NCBI RefSeq assembly: GCF_001428825.1
Contig: NZ_LMIT01000001.1
Coordinates: 566,096 to 630,095, forward strand
Source: Nocardioides sp. Root240
GTDB taxonomy: Bacteria; Actinomycetota; Actinomycetes; Propionibacteriales; Nocardioidaceae
Direction: 5' to 3'
Length of the DNA: 64,000 nt
This document shows positions 8,729-16,872 of the stretch, one piece after another. The position numbers were made by a program, and so were the translations under genes. Positions within the stretch are counted from its first letter, which is position 1. Each line of letters opens with the position of its first letter. The notes beneath the pieces are model-generated. The model was not told the origin of the DNA. It worked only from the letters and a program-made list of their open reading frames with translations, and searched no databases.

Positions 8729-10084
8729 TCACTTGCCTCCCAGCAGCAGGCCGAGCAGGTTGAGCTCCTGCTGCTTGCTCAGTCCGGTCGCGCTGTCGCC
8801 CTTGGGTTGCAGCAGGCCGCCGAGGACGTCGCCCAGACCCTCCAGCAGGCCCGGGGTCGTGTCCTTCCCGGGTTTAGCGGGCGTGCTCCCCCGCGGCGCC
8901 GACGCCTGGGGCTTCTTCGTCACCGGCAACAGGCCGAGCACGGTGTCCGGGTCGACGACGTAGTGCGCGCGGAAGTAGTGCGACAGGCCGTCGTGCCCGT
9001 TGGTGGTCAGCGCCCAGAACCGGATGTAGTTGAACAGGTTGTCGCGGTTGCGGGTCAGCGCGCCGGTCAGTCGCTGCACACCGGTCGTGCTGGTCGCGAG
9101 GCCGCCGCCGGCCCTGCGTACGTCGCGCGCCACGGGCGCCGCGGCGCGCAGCAGCGCATCGGCCTTGCGCAGCACCGGCTCCGAGCTCGCCAGGGCCGGG
9201 TCGAGGACGTCGGAGAACGCCCGCAGCTCCTCCGACAGCTCGGGCAGCTTGTCGGTCAGCGGCCGCAGCTCCTCCAGCGTCGGCGCGGTGTCGTCCGCGG
9301 CGTTGCGGAGGTTGGCCAGCGTGGTGCGTAGCACCGTGAGGGTGCCGGGCAGCTTCTGCAGCGTCTGCTCGAGCTTGACCTGCCGTTCACGGACGGCGGT
9401 CAGCACCTTGTCCGAGGAGTCGACCAGCTGGTCCATGGCCTTGCCGTCACGGGTCGCGAGCGCGCTCGCCACCGGTTCGAAGCTGTCGATCAGTCGCGCC
9501 AGCAGCTCGTTGTGCTCGTCGAGCACCGCGGCCATCGCCTGCGCGTCCTTGAGGCTCGGCGAGAGCACCTCGAGCGCCTCGTCGATGTTCTTGCCGTTGC
9601 CCTGCATGCCCTGGCCCAGCGTCGACACCAAGGCGCGGAGACCGTCGCCGGTCGGCTCGTCGACGGTGTTCAGCACCTCGTCGAGGCCCACCGAGGTGGC
9701 GGTCTGCTCGACGGGGATGACCGTGCCCTCGTCCAGCAGCGGAGCATCGGGGCTGCCGCGGTCGAGGTCGACGTACCGCTCCCCGAGGAGGCTGACCGGA
9801 CGGATCGTGAGGCGGGCGTCCTGGTGCAGCGGACGGGCCTCCTCGTCGAGCTCGAGGCTGACCTCGGCGAGGCCGTGGTCGACCTCGAGGCTCTTGACCG
9901 AGCCGACGACGACGCCGTCGATCTTGACCTGGTTGCCCTCGACGAGCGGGGCGGCCGAGGCGAAGTGCGCGCGGACCAGCTCGGAGTCGTCGTCGCCGCC
10001 CATCTGCCAGGCGACACCGGTGACCCCGGCCGCGATCAGCACCACGACCAGGCCGGCCCGGCCGACGTCGGTGAAGGCGTTCAT
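8729..10084 (-). CDS. Mce family protein, second in the operon
   Basis: A 451-residue product starting MNAFTDVGRAG, with an N-terminal helix at about 10-28 and an Mce domain at about 38-120 (FASAAPLVEGNQVKIDGVVV, then LLGERYVDLDRG). The long helical segment is followed by a Pro/Lys-rich linker (KKPQASAPRGSTPAKPGKD) and a hydrophobic Leu/Gly-rich C-terminus (LNLLGLLLGGK) that could insert into a membrane or contact lipid. The ATG at 10084 overlaps the stop of the previous gene (ATGA); the in-frame start at 10114 is less likely. Confidence 0.87.
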   Translation of the reverse strand: MNAFTDVGRAGLVVVLIAAGVTGVAWQMGGDDDSELVRAHFASAAPLVEGNQVKIDGVVVGSVKSLEVDHGLAEVSLELDEEARPLHQDARLTIRPVSLLGERYVDLDRGSPDAPLLDEGTVIPVEQTATSVGLDEVLNTVDEPTGDGLRALVSTLGQGMQGNGKNIDEALEVLSPSLKDAQAMAAVLDEHNELLARLIDSFEPVASALATRDGKAMDQLVDSSDKVLTAVRERQVKLEQTLQKLPGTLTVLRTTLANLRNAADDTAPTLEELRPLTDKLPELSEELRAFSDVLDPALASSEPVLRKADALLRAAAPVARDVRRAGGGLATSTTGVQRLTGALTRNRDNLFNYIRFWALTTNGHDGLSHYFRAHYVVDPDTVLGLLPVTKKPQASAPRGSTPAKPGKDTTPGLLEGLGDVLGGLLQPKGDSATGLSKQQELNLLGLLLGGK

Positions 10085-11316
10085 CGCATCTCGCTTCCGT
10101 AGGCGTCGGTCCACGGCTGGCCGACCGGGGCCCCGGGGTCCGGGGTCAGGTTCTGCGTGATGCCGGGCGCCGGCTTGCCGGTCGGGCTGGGGATCACGCT
10201 CTCGAGCCCGGCCTGGATGAGGAACCGGGTGTAGTGACCCTGGTTGTCGCGGTTGCCCGCCGCCGAGCCCCAGTTGGTGGCCCAGCCGGTGATCTCCGGG
10301 GTGTACGGGCGGAGGAAGTCCAGCGCCGGCGTGAGACCGGTCAACGCGTCGTCCGCGTCGGGTGCGGTCGCCGTGCTGCCGTCGAGCAGGCCCGGCGTGA
10401 TGCCCAGCAGCTGCGAGAGCCGGTCGAGCGTGGGCCGCAGGTCGCCCACGGTCGGGCGCAGGTCCTGCAGCAGCGGCTCGAGGTTGCGCGAGACCGACTG
10501 GAGGCTGTCGGTCGCCGGGGCGAGGTCCTCCAGCAGCGGCAGGGTCTTGTCGACCGTGCCGGGCACCCGGGCCAGCGTGGTGTTCGCCTTCTCCAGCACC
10601 GGCGGCAGCTTCTGCAGCGTGCTGCCGACGTTGCGCTCCTGCGCGGCGATCGTGTCGGTGGCCGAGGCGAGCGAGGAGACGACCTGCTCGAGGCTGTCCC
10701 CGCGCGAGGCGAGGATCCGCATCGTCTCATCGAACTGCGTCACGATCTGCTTGATCGCCTCGCCGTCGGTGCCGACCTCCCGCAGCACCGAGCCGAGCTC
10801 CGCGAGCGCCGGGCCGGCGGCCTGCAGGCTCGCGTTGGCCTGGTCCTCCTTGCCGGCCAGGGTCTGCTGCAGCCGGCTCACGAGCGACGAGAGCCGCTGG
10901 CGCGTCGGGGCGTCGAGCGCGGACAGCACGGCGTCGAGCTCGACCGGCTCCCGCTGGACGCCGGCCAGCATCGCGCCCTCCGGCAGCTCGGCGTTCTCGT
11001 CGGGCCCGTCGACCACCCGCACGAGCCGCTCCCCCAGCGCGGCCTTCCAGACCACCTCGACCGTCGCGCCGTCGTGGAGCGGGCCGAACTCGTCGTCCAG
11101 CGAGAGCCGGACGAGCGCCTTGCCGTCCTGCACGTCGATGTCCGTCACGCTGCCGGCCTCGTAGCCGTCGTACATGACCGAGCTGCCGACGAAGACGTTG
11201 CCGGCGTTCGGCAGCACGGCGCTGACGTGGTAGCCGTCGGTCTGGTCGAGGGCGACCACCGAGCCGCCCACGAGGGCCAGCCCGAGGACGCCGACCGCGA
11301 TCCCGCCCGCCGCCAT
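10081..11316 (-). CDS. Mce family protein, first in the operon
   Basis: A 411-residue product beginning directly with a hydrophobic helix (about 4-24), then the Mce domain at about 29-110 (LPNAGNVFVGSSVMYDGYEA, then AALGERLVRVVDG). The helical tail carries LRPTVGDLRPTLDRL. It occupies the MceA position. Its ATG overlaps the stop of the ATPase gene (TGATG), which is unusual compared with mycobacteria, where the ATPase is encoded away from the mce genes. Together with 3652-10084 it makes the usual set of six. Confidence 0.87.
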   Translation of the reverse strand: MAAGGIAVGVLGLALVGGSVVALDQTDGYHVSAVLPNAGNVFVGSSVMYDGYEAGSVTDIDVQDGKALVRLSLDDEFGPLHDGATVEVVWKAALGERLVRVVDGPDENAELPEGAMLAGVQREPVELDAVLSALDAPTRQRLSSLVSRLQQTLAGKEDQANASLQAAGPALAELGSVLREVGTDGEAIKQIVTQFDETMRILASRGDSLEQVVSSLASATDTIAAQERNVGSTLQKLPPVLEKANTTLARVPGTVDKTLPLLEDLAPATDSLQSVSRNLEPLLQDLRPTVGDLRPTLDRLSQLLGITPGLLDGSTATAPDADDALTGLTPALDFLRPYTPEITGWATNWGSAAGNRDNQGHYTRFLIQAGLESVIPSPTGKPAPGITQNLTPDPGAPVGQPWTDAYGSEMR

Positions 11317-12122
11317 CAGTCCATCCCCAGCGGGCCGGCGGACGAGCCGGCCAGGAACTGCCGGACGAAGTCGTTGTCAGCGTTGAAGGCGGCCTCGGCC
11401 TCGCTGTAGTGGATGCACTTGCCCTTCCACACGACGCCGATGTAGTCGCTCACCTTCCGCGCCGTCGCCATGTCGTGGGTGACCACCATGTAGGTGCCCT
11501 TGTGCCGCTCGTGCATCTCGAGGATCACGTCGTTCAGCAGGCTGGTGCGGACCGGGTCGAGGCCGGAGTCCGGCTCGTCGAACATGACGATGTCGGGGTC
11601 GAGGATCAGCGCCCGGGCGAAGCCGGCACGCTTGCGCATGCCGCCCGAGACCTCGCTCGGCAGCTTCGCCGCCGCCCCCTCGAGGCCGACCTCCTGGAGC
11701 CGGTCCATGACCAGGTCGCGGATGTCCTTCTCCGCCATGTCGGTGTGCTTGCGCAGCGGGAAGCAGACGTTGTCGAAGATGTTCATCGACCCGAACAGCG
11801 CGCCGTCCTGGAAGAGGACGCCGAAGCGCTTGCGCAGCTCGTAGCGCTCCTGCTTGCTGATCTTCCAGATGTCCTGGCCGAAGATCAGCACCTCGCCCTG
11901 GTCCGGCTCGAGCAGGCCCACGAGGTGCTTGATCAGGACGCTCTTCCCCGTACCCGACGGCCCCAGGATCGTGGTGATCGCGTCGTCGACGAAGTTGAGG
12001 TTCATCCCGGTCAAGATGTCGTACGGGCCGAAGCTCTTGTGGACGTCGCGCACCTCCATCGAGTGGGTGGTGCCGGCCGGCGCCGGGACGGGGGCGGCGT
12101 GCGTGGGAGCGAACGTGGTCAT
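11316..12122 (-). CDS. Mce-associated ABC transporter ATPase (MceG/Mkl-like)
   Basis: A 268-residue ATPase. Walker A (GPSGTGKS), the ABC signature (SGGMRKRAGFARAL), Walker B (IVMFDEP) and the switch His (VVTHD) are all present. It should sit in the cytoplasm on the two YrbE permeases and power lipid movement through the Mce proteins; MlaF is the E. coli relative. The ATG at 12122 has a good GAGG box eight or nine bases upstream. A start at the later Met of MEVRDVHKSFG is possible but would drop a Pro/Ala-rich leader. It lies between the permease and mce genes. Confidence 0.9.
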   Translation of the reverse strand: MTTFAPTHAAPVPAPAGTTHSMEVRDVHKSFGPYDILTGMNLNFVDDAITTILGPSGTGKSVLIKHLVGLLEPDQGEVLIFGQDIWKISKQERYELRKRFGVLFQDGALFGSMNIFDNVCFPLRKHTDMAEKDIRDLVMDRLQEVGLEGAAAKLPSEVSGGMRKRAGFARALILDPDIVMFDEPDSGLDPVRTSLLNDVILEMHERHKGTYMVVTHDMATARKVSDYIGVVWKGKCIHYSEAEAAFNADNDFVRQFLAGSSAGPLGMD

Positions 12123-12184
12123 GACGGGTTCCTCTGCAGGGAGCTGGCGGGAGGGACGGGCGTGCGGGAGCGCGGCGAGCGCAG

Positions 12185-13048
12185 CTAGTTCCCGATGGGT
12201 GCGTTCGGCGACAGGCCCCAGAACAGCTGGGTCCCGAGGGCGCCGATCATGTGGATGAGCACCATGTTGAGGACCATGGATCTCGCGGTGTTCTTCCCGA
12301 CTTCCACGGAACCACCACGCACGGTGTAGCCGTAGTAACAGGCCACGAACACGATGGCTGTCCCCATCGTCATGCCCTTGATCATCGAGTACATGAAGTC
12401 GAGCGGGTTCTGGTAGAGCCAGAAGATGTACATGTGCCCGCCCGGCGAGACGCCGCCGACGTAGTAGACGGTCACGAGGATCTCGCCGAGCGACATCATG
12501 CCGAGGCTCACGGCGTACAGGAACGGCATCGACAGCCAGGCGGCGACCACGCGGGTGCCGACGAGGTAGCTGCGGGAGTCGACACCCATCACCTCGAGCG
12601 CGTCGACCTCCTCGGCGATCCGCATCGAGCCGATCTCGGCGACCAGGCCACAGCCGATCTTGGCGGCCAGGATGTAGCCCCACATGTAGGGCACCAGCTC
12701 ACGGACCGCGCACCAGGCGTTGAAGATGCCGGAGTAGATCGGCGCGCCGACCTGCTTGAGCGTGTAGATCGCCTCGGTGCCGCACATCGTCCCCATGACG
12801 AACTGCATCGCCCAGATGATCAGCGCGCTCGAGAGCACCAGGATCGCGGCCTGGCGGACCACCTCGGTCCAGTGCGCCCGCACGTCCGGGAGGCTGCGGG
12901 TCACCTGCCACGAGAACCGGAGGATCTCCCCGCCCGTGGTCAGGGCTGCGCGGACGCCGGCAGCGGCGGCGCCCAGCGAGATCTCGCTGTCCTTCGGCTC
13001 GGGGGCCGGGATCCGTTCACGACGGGGAGCATCGGGAGTCGTCGTCAT
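12185..13048 (-). CDS. YrbE/MlaE-type permease, second copy
   Basis: A 287-residue integral membrane protein with about five or six helices. The MlaE signature is clear at about 160-195: IGSMRIAEEVDALEVMGVDS followed by RSYLVGTRVVAAW. It should pair with the permease encoded at 13059-13874 to form the inner-membrane core of the Mce transporter. The ATG at 13048 sits ten bases after the stop of that gene. The 40-residue polar N-terminus, rich in Pro, Arg and acidic residues, is cytoplasmic if the family topology holds. Confidence 0.9.
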   Translation of the reverse strand: MTTTPDAPRRERIPAPEPKDSEISLGAAAAGVRAALTTGGEILRFSWQVTRSLPDVRAHWTEVVRQAAILVLSSALIIWAMQFVMGTMCGTEAIYTLKQVGAPIYSGIFNAWCAVRELVPYMWGYILAAKIGCGLVAEIGSMRIAEEVDALEVMGVDSRSYLVGTRVVAAWLSMPFLYAVSLGMMSLGEILVTVYYVGGVSPGGHMYIFWLYQNPLDFMYSMIKGMTMGTAIVFVACYYGYTVRGGSVEVGKNTARSMVLNMVLIHMIGALGTQLFWGLSPNAPIGN

Positions 13049-13058
13049 CGCCGGGCCC

Positions 13059-13874
13059 CTACTTGAAGACCTGGATCTCGGGGTTGAGCCCGAGCAGGAT
13101 GTTGGTGAAGACGACATTGACGACCCAGATCAGGGCGAAGGCGATGACGACCGCCTGGTTCACGGCCCGGCCGACGCCGATGGCGCCGCCCTTGGCGTAC
13201 ATGCCCTTGTAGCAGCACACGACGCCGATGATCAGGCCGAACAGGGTGGTCTTCACGACGCTGCCCCAGATGTCCGGGGTGGTCAGGTTGGCGAACAGGC
13301 TGTTGTAGAACGCCCACGGGTTCGCCCCGAGGATCGGTACGGCGGCGATGAAGCCGCCGAGCAGGCCGAAGCAGAGCGCGATGATGTCCATCAGCCCGGT
13401 GATGATCGTGACCGCCACGATCCGCGGCAGCACCAGCGCCCGGACCGGGTCGACGCCGAGCACCTCCATCGCGTCGATCTCCTCGCGGATCCGACGGGCG
13501 CCGAGGTCCGCGGTGATCGCGGAGCCGACGACGCCGGCCACGACCATCGCGTTCACCCAGGGGGCGAACTCACGGATGCTCGCCATGATGAAGAAGGAGC
13601 CCAGCCGCTCCGGCATGCCGAACAGGGCGTAGATGTTGCCGCCCTGCAGGCCCGGCGCGCCGAGTCCGAAGAAGGTGCACGACACCGCCATCGGGATCCA
13701 GCACTGCTTGAGGATCTGGAACATCTGGTCGACGGTGTCGCGCCAGTAGTCCCAGGGCCCGCGCACGGCCATCCACACCACGGTGCCGCCGAGCTGGGCC
13801 ATCTCGCCCAGCTCGTTGACGCCGGCTGCGAGGCTGCCCGATCTCGGTGCAGCCCTGCGTGTCGCATTCCCCAT
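13059..13874 (-). CDS. YrbE/MlaE-type permease, first gene of the Mce operon
   Basis: A 271-residue membrane protein with the same MlaE signature at about 140-175 (ADLGARRIREEIDAMEVLGV, then DPVRALVLPRIVA). It is the promoter-proximal gene of the operon. I chose the ATG at 13874, which has an AGGCGGTGA stretch nine bases upstream. A TTG at 13913 would add 13 residues but lacks ribosome-binding spacing. It probably heterodimerises with the second YrbE protein. Transcription should start in the gap 13875-14023. Confidence 0.9.
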   Translation of the reverse strand: MGNATRRAAPRSGSLAAGVNELGEMAQLGGTVVWMAVRGPWDYWRDTVDQMFQILKQCWIPMAVSCTFFGLGAPGLQGGNIYALFGMPERLGSFFIMASIREFAPWVNAMVVAGVVGSAITADLGARRIREEIDAMEVLGVDPVRALVLPRIVAVTIITGLMDIIALCFGLLGGFIAAVPILGANPWAFYNSLFANLTTPDIWGSVVKTTLFGLIIGVVCCYKGMYAKGGAIGVGRAVNQAVVIAFALIWVVNVVFTNILLGLNPEIQVFK

Positions 13875-13932
13875 GAATGGTTCACCGCCTGCCTCGGTTG
13901 AAGTCCCCGACAACCTTTCAAGGCGATGTGAT

Positions 13933-13949
13933 CGACGACATAGTCGTCG
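13933..13949. promoter_or_regulatory. perfect palindrome in the mce promoter region
   Basis: CGACGAC-ATA-GTCGTCG is a 7-bp perfect inverted repeat with a 3-bp centre. It lies between the minus-strand Mce operon (start 13874) and the plus-strand membrane protein gene (start 14024). The surrounding 60 bases are more AT-rich than the rest of the window, as expected for a promoter. A repressor site of the TetR or GntR size is plausible. No AACnnGTT KstR box was found in this gap. Confidence 0.45.
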
Positions 13950-14023
13950 GTTACAAAATGCTCAGGAGCCTTTGTGGCTCGCTGGCAAAGCCCCTCGCGG
14001 GGACCGGACGTAGCGTCGGGGGC

Positions 14024-14419
14024 ATGCCCCAGGCCGTCCAGCAGACCCTTCCCGTCGGGCGCATCGACGTACCGAACGCGGTGCGTGGAGCCTCGACCGG
14101 CTTCAGCATCCTGCTGATCGGCGGCTTCCTCGCGCCGATGCTCACCCTGGTCTCCGTGTGGGCCGCGGGCGCGTGGCTGGCGGTCGTCGCGGTGGTCGCC
14201 TTCGCGGTGGCCGCTCGCCGTAGCACGCGGGCGGGGATCCCCGCACTGCACGGGATCTTCGCCGCGCTGCTGGCCTACGCGCTGGTGCTGCCGCTGCTGC
14301 TGCCGTTCGAGCAGGGCCGCGACCTCGGCCAGATCGCGCAGACCGTGCTGGCCGCCGTGATCGTCGGTGCGCTCACGGGCACCCTCGCCGCGCGCCGGGG
14401 CCTGCCCGCCACCGCCTGA
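14024..14419 (+). CDS. small integral membrane protein
   Basis: A 131-residue protein with about four hydrophobic segments (about 26-42, 46-66, 78-95 and 104-122) and no recognised catalytic motif. It is transcribed away from the Mce operon and ends 45 bases before the photolyase gene. The ATG at 14024 was preferred to in-frame upstream codons because those would run through the AT-rich promoter region. I do not recognise the family; the general look is of a small actinobacterial membrane protein of unknown function. Confidence 0.65.
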   Translation: MPQAVQQTLPVGRIDVPNAVRGASTGFSILLIGGFLAPMLTLVSVWAAGAWLAVVAVVAFAVAARRSTRAGIPALHGIFAALLAYALVLPLLLPFEQGRDLGQIAQTVLAAVIVGALTGTLAARRGLPATA

Positions 14420-14464
14420 GCGCCACGTCCTGGTCCGTGACCGGCCCTCTGCCACGATGGGGCC

Positions 14465-15778
14465 GTGACGTCCCCGACCATCCTGTGGTTCCGCCGGGAC
14501 CTGCGCCTCGGTGACCACCCCGCGCTGCTCGCAGCTGCGCACGACGGGCCGGTGCTGCCGGTCTTCGTGCTCGACGACGCCCTGCTCGCGCCCTCGGGTC
14601 GCCCCCGCCTCGCCTTCCTGCTGCGCTCGCTGCGGGCGCTCGACCGCGACCTGCGCCGGCACGGTCCGGGCCTGGTCGTCCGCCGCGGCCGCCCGGAGGA
14701 GGTGCTGCCGGCGCTGGTCGAGGAGACCGGCGCGAGCGCGGTCCACGTGAGCGCCGACTTCGCGCCCTACGGCGCCGCCCGCGACGCGCGCGTGGAGGAG
14801 GCACTCGGCGAGGTCCCGCTCGTGCGGACCGGGTCGCCGTACGCCGTCGCGCCGGGCCGGCTCGCGACCGGCAGCGGCAGTCCCTACAAGGTCTTCACCC
14901 CCTTCCACAAGGCGTGGCTCGACCACGGCTGGCGCGCGCCGGCGCCGTCCGATCCCGGCTCCGTCGACTGGATCGGCGCCGACGGCGACGACCTCCCCGA
15001 CGAACCGGACCTCGGCGACGTCGCGCTGCCCGAGGCGGGCGAGGCGGCTGCGCTGGCCCGCTGGGAGGAGTTCCGCGGGACGCCCTACGAGGACGTGCGC
15101 GACCGGCCGGACGTCGACGAGACGTCACGGCTCTCGACCTACCTGCGCTGGGGGGCGATCCACCCGCGCACGATCCTGGCCGGCATCGACGCGCGCGACC
15201 CGCACGCGCAGACCTACCGCAAGGAGCTGGCCTGGCGCGAGTTCTACGCCCACGTGCTGCACCACTGGCCGGAGTCGGCGCGCGAGTACTTCAAGCCCGA
15301 GCTGAAGGGCCTTCCCTACGTCACCGGACGCGAGCTGACGAAGCGGCTGGAGGCGTGGGCGGCGGGCCGGACCGGCTACCCGATCGTCGACGCCGGCATG
15401 CGCCAGCTGCTCGCCGAGGGCTGGATGCACAACCGGGTACGGATGATCGTGGCGTCCTTCCTGGTCAAGGACCTGCACGTCGAGTGGCAGCACGGCGCGC
15501 GGCACTTCATGGAGCACCTCGTCGACGGCGACCTCGCCAGCAACCAGCACAACTGGCAGTGGGTGGCCGGTTGCGGCACCGACGCCTCGCCGTACTTCCG
15601 GATCTTCAACCCGACGTCCCAGGGGAAGAAGTTCGACCCCGCGGGCGAGTACGCGCGCCGCTGGATCCCCGAGCTGGCCGATCCCGCGCGCGGGGACTAC
15701 CCCGAGCCGATCGTCGACCACGCCGAGCAGCGCGCGGCGACGCTCGAGGCCTACCAGCTGCTGAGGCACGCCCGATGA
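14465..15778 (+). CDS. phr: deoxyribodipyrimidine photolyase
   Basis: A 437-residue protein of the cryptochrome/photolyase family. The N-terminal antenna-pigment domain (ILWFRRDLRLGDHPALLAA) is followed by the FAD-binding domain, with WREFYAHVL, GMRQLLAEGWMHNRVRMI, the NWQWVAGCGTDASPYFRIFN region and the NPTSQGKKFDP end motif. This enzyme splits UV-induced cyclobutane dimers using blue light; a CPD class I enzyme is most likely. It starts at GTG. Its closeness to a MerR-DICT regulator and an FAD oxidoreductase suggests light-controlled expression, by analogy with other actinobacteria. Confidence 0.93.
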   Translation: MTSPTILWFRRDLRLGDHPALLAAAHDGPVLPVFVLDDALLAPSGRPRLAFLLRSLRALDRDLRRHGPGLVVRRGRPEEVLPALVEETGASAVHVSADFAPYGAARDARVEEALGEVPLVRTGSPYAVAPGRLATGSGSPYKVFTPFHKAWLDHGWRAPAPSDPGSVDWIGADGDDLPDEPDLGDVALPEAGEAAALARWEEFRGTPYEDVRDRPDVDETSRLSTYLRWGAIHPRTILAGIDARDPHAQTYRKELAWREFYAHVLHHWPESAREYFKPELKGLPYVTGRELTKRLEAWAAGRTGYPIVDAGMRQLLAEGWMHNRVRMIVASFLVKDLHVEWQHGARHFMEHLVDGDLASNQHNWQWVAGCGTDASPYFRIFNPTSQGKKFDPAGEYARRWIPELADPARGDYPEPIVDHAEQRAATLEAYQLLRHAR

Positions 15779-15814
15779 CCCATCCACCGCGCCGGCGTCT
15801 CCGAATGCTCCACG

Positions 15815-16471
15815 ATGGCTGACCTGCACCTTCCCGAGCCCGGCACCGCTCCCGCCTTCACCGACGTGTGGCTGCCGGACGACCTGCGCGCCGTCGTGCT
15901 CGTCCTGCACGGCGGCGCCGAGCGCACCGATCGGCCGGTCGACGGCCGGAGCCTGTCCTGGCGACGGGCCCGGGCGCTGGGGCGCACGCTGGCCCGGCGC
16001 GTCGGGGCGGACGGGATCGGGGTCGCGGTGCTGCGCTACCGGGTCAAGGGGTGGAACGCCGGCGCCGGCGCGCTGCCCTCGCCGGTGCCCGACGCGCGGT
16101 GGGCCCTCGACGAGCTGGCCCAGGAGCACGACGTCCCTGTCGTCATCGTCGGCCACTCGATGGGCGCACGCACGGCCGTCGCCGTCGCCGACCACCCGGC
16201 AGTGCAGGGCGTGGTCGCCCTCGCGCCCTGGCTGCCGGCCGACGAGCCGGTCGATCCGTTGACCGGCAAGCGGCTGCGCGCCGCCCACGGCCGCCGCGAC
16301 CGGATCACCTCCGCGCGGGCGACGCGTCGCTTCGTCGAGCGGGCCGCCACGGTCGCGGACGCCGACTTCACCGACATGGGAATGGTCGGCCACTACCTGC
16401 TGACGCAGGTCCCCCTGTGGAACGCCTTCACCGTGGCCAGCGTGCGGGAGCTGGTGCTCACCGACGCGTAG
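15815..16471 (+). CDS. alpha/beta hydrolase
   Basis: A 218-residue alpha/beta-fold protein. The oxyanion strand (VVLVLHGGAE) lies near residue 30 and the nucleophile elbow GHSMG near residue 113; a late His (MVGHYLL) near residue 190 could complete the triad. It resembles small dienelactone-hydrolase-like or esterase proteins; the substrate cannot be told. It follows the photolyase by 36 bases on the same strand, so they may share a transcript. Confidence 0.75.
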   Translation: MADLHLPEPGTAPAFTDVWLPDDLRAVVLVLHGGAERTDRPVDGRSLSWRRARALGRTLARRVGADGIGVAVLRYRVKGWNAGAGALPSPVPDARWALDELAQEHDVPVVIVGHSMGARTAVAVADHPAVQGVVALAPWLPADEPVDPLTGKRLRAAHGRRDRITSARATRRFVERAATVADADFTDMGMVGHYLLTQVPLWNAFTVASVRELVLTDA

Positions 16472-16508
16472 GGCGAGGAGGCCGCGCAGCAGCAGTCACG
16501 AGACCCCC

Positions 16509-16793
16509 TCAGGCCGCAGCAGCCAGCTCCCGGTCGACGTCATGCACGCGGGCGAGCAGCCAGGCCCATGCCGAGCCGGACCGCGCGTCGTACCCGCCGG
16601 CCTCACGCCACACCCGCAGGTAGGTGATCCGGCACAGGTGCGCCGCCGGCTCGGGGTGGCCGGTGAGGAGCAGCGAGAGCCGGTAGACCCGGGCGCAGCT
16701 GGCGTCGTACAGGGCGGCGAGGGCCTCCTCGTCGCCGTCCGCGCACCGACGCAGCAGCCCCGCGAGGTCGGCGGTCCCGTTCCGGTCCGGCAT
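16509..16793 (-). CDS. stand-alone sigma-70 region 2-like protein
   Basis: A 94-residue protein that looks like ECF sigma region 2 only (LLRRCADGDEEALAALYDAS, then LCRITYLRVWREAGGYD). There is no region 4 DNA-binding helix-turn-helix and no room for one before the stop. It starts at the ATG at 16793, with a GGGAGG box nine bases upstream. It is divergent from the MerR-DICT gene across an AT-rich 79-bp gap. It could be a decayed sigma factor, or a small protein that binds core polymerase or an anti-sigma factor; in light-response clusters this slot often holds a full sigma factor. Confidence 0.65.
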   Translation of the reverse strand: MPDRNGTADLAGLLRRCADGDEEALAALYDASCARVYRLSLLLTGHPEPAAHLCRITYLRVWREAGGYDARSGSAWAWLLARVHDVDRELAAAA

Positions 16794-16827
16794 GGCATCT
16801 CCCTCCCCGGAGAGTGGCAGTGAAATC

Positions 16828-16866
16828 TTGAACAACTTACTTCAACGGCTTGTTTAGATTTATGAT
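16828..16866. promoter_or_regulatory. divergent promoter/operator region of the MerR-DICT gene
   Basis: An unusually AT-rich stretch. It contains the inverted repeat TTGAA-N8-TTCAA (16828-16845) and a good -10 hexamer, TATGAT (16861-16866), placed seven bases before the ATG at 16873, which would give a leaderless message. TTCAAC and TTTAG also occur in the promoter region of the FAD oxidoreductase (18985-19005), separated by 6 bp here and 12 bp there. A MerR-type site is a reasonable guess. Confidence 0.4.
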
Positions 16867-16872
16867 GTGAGC

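Noticed and set aside
13875-14023. KstR box in front of the Mce operon
   Set aside because: No AACnnGTT match was found in the gap, so cholesterol control of this mce operon is not supported.
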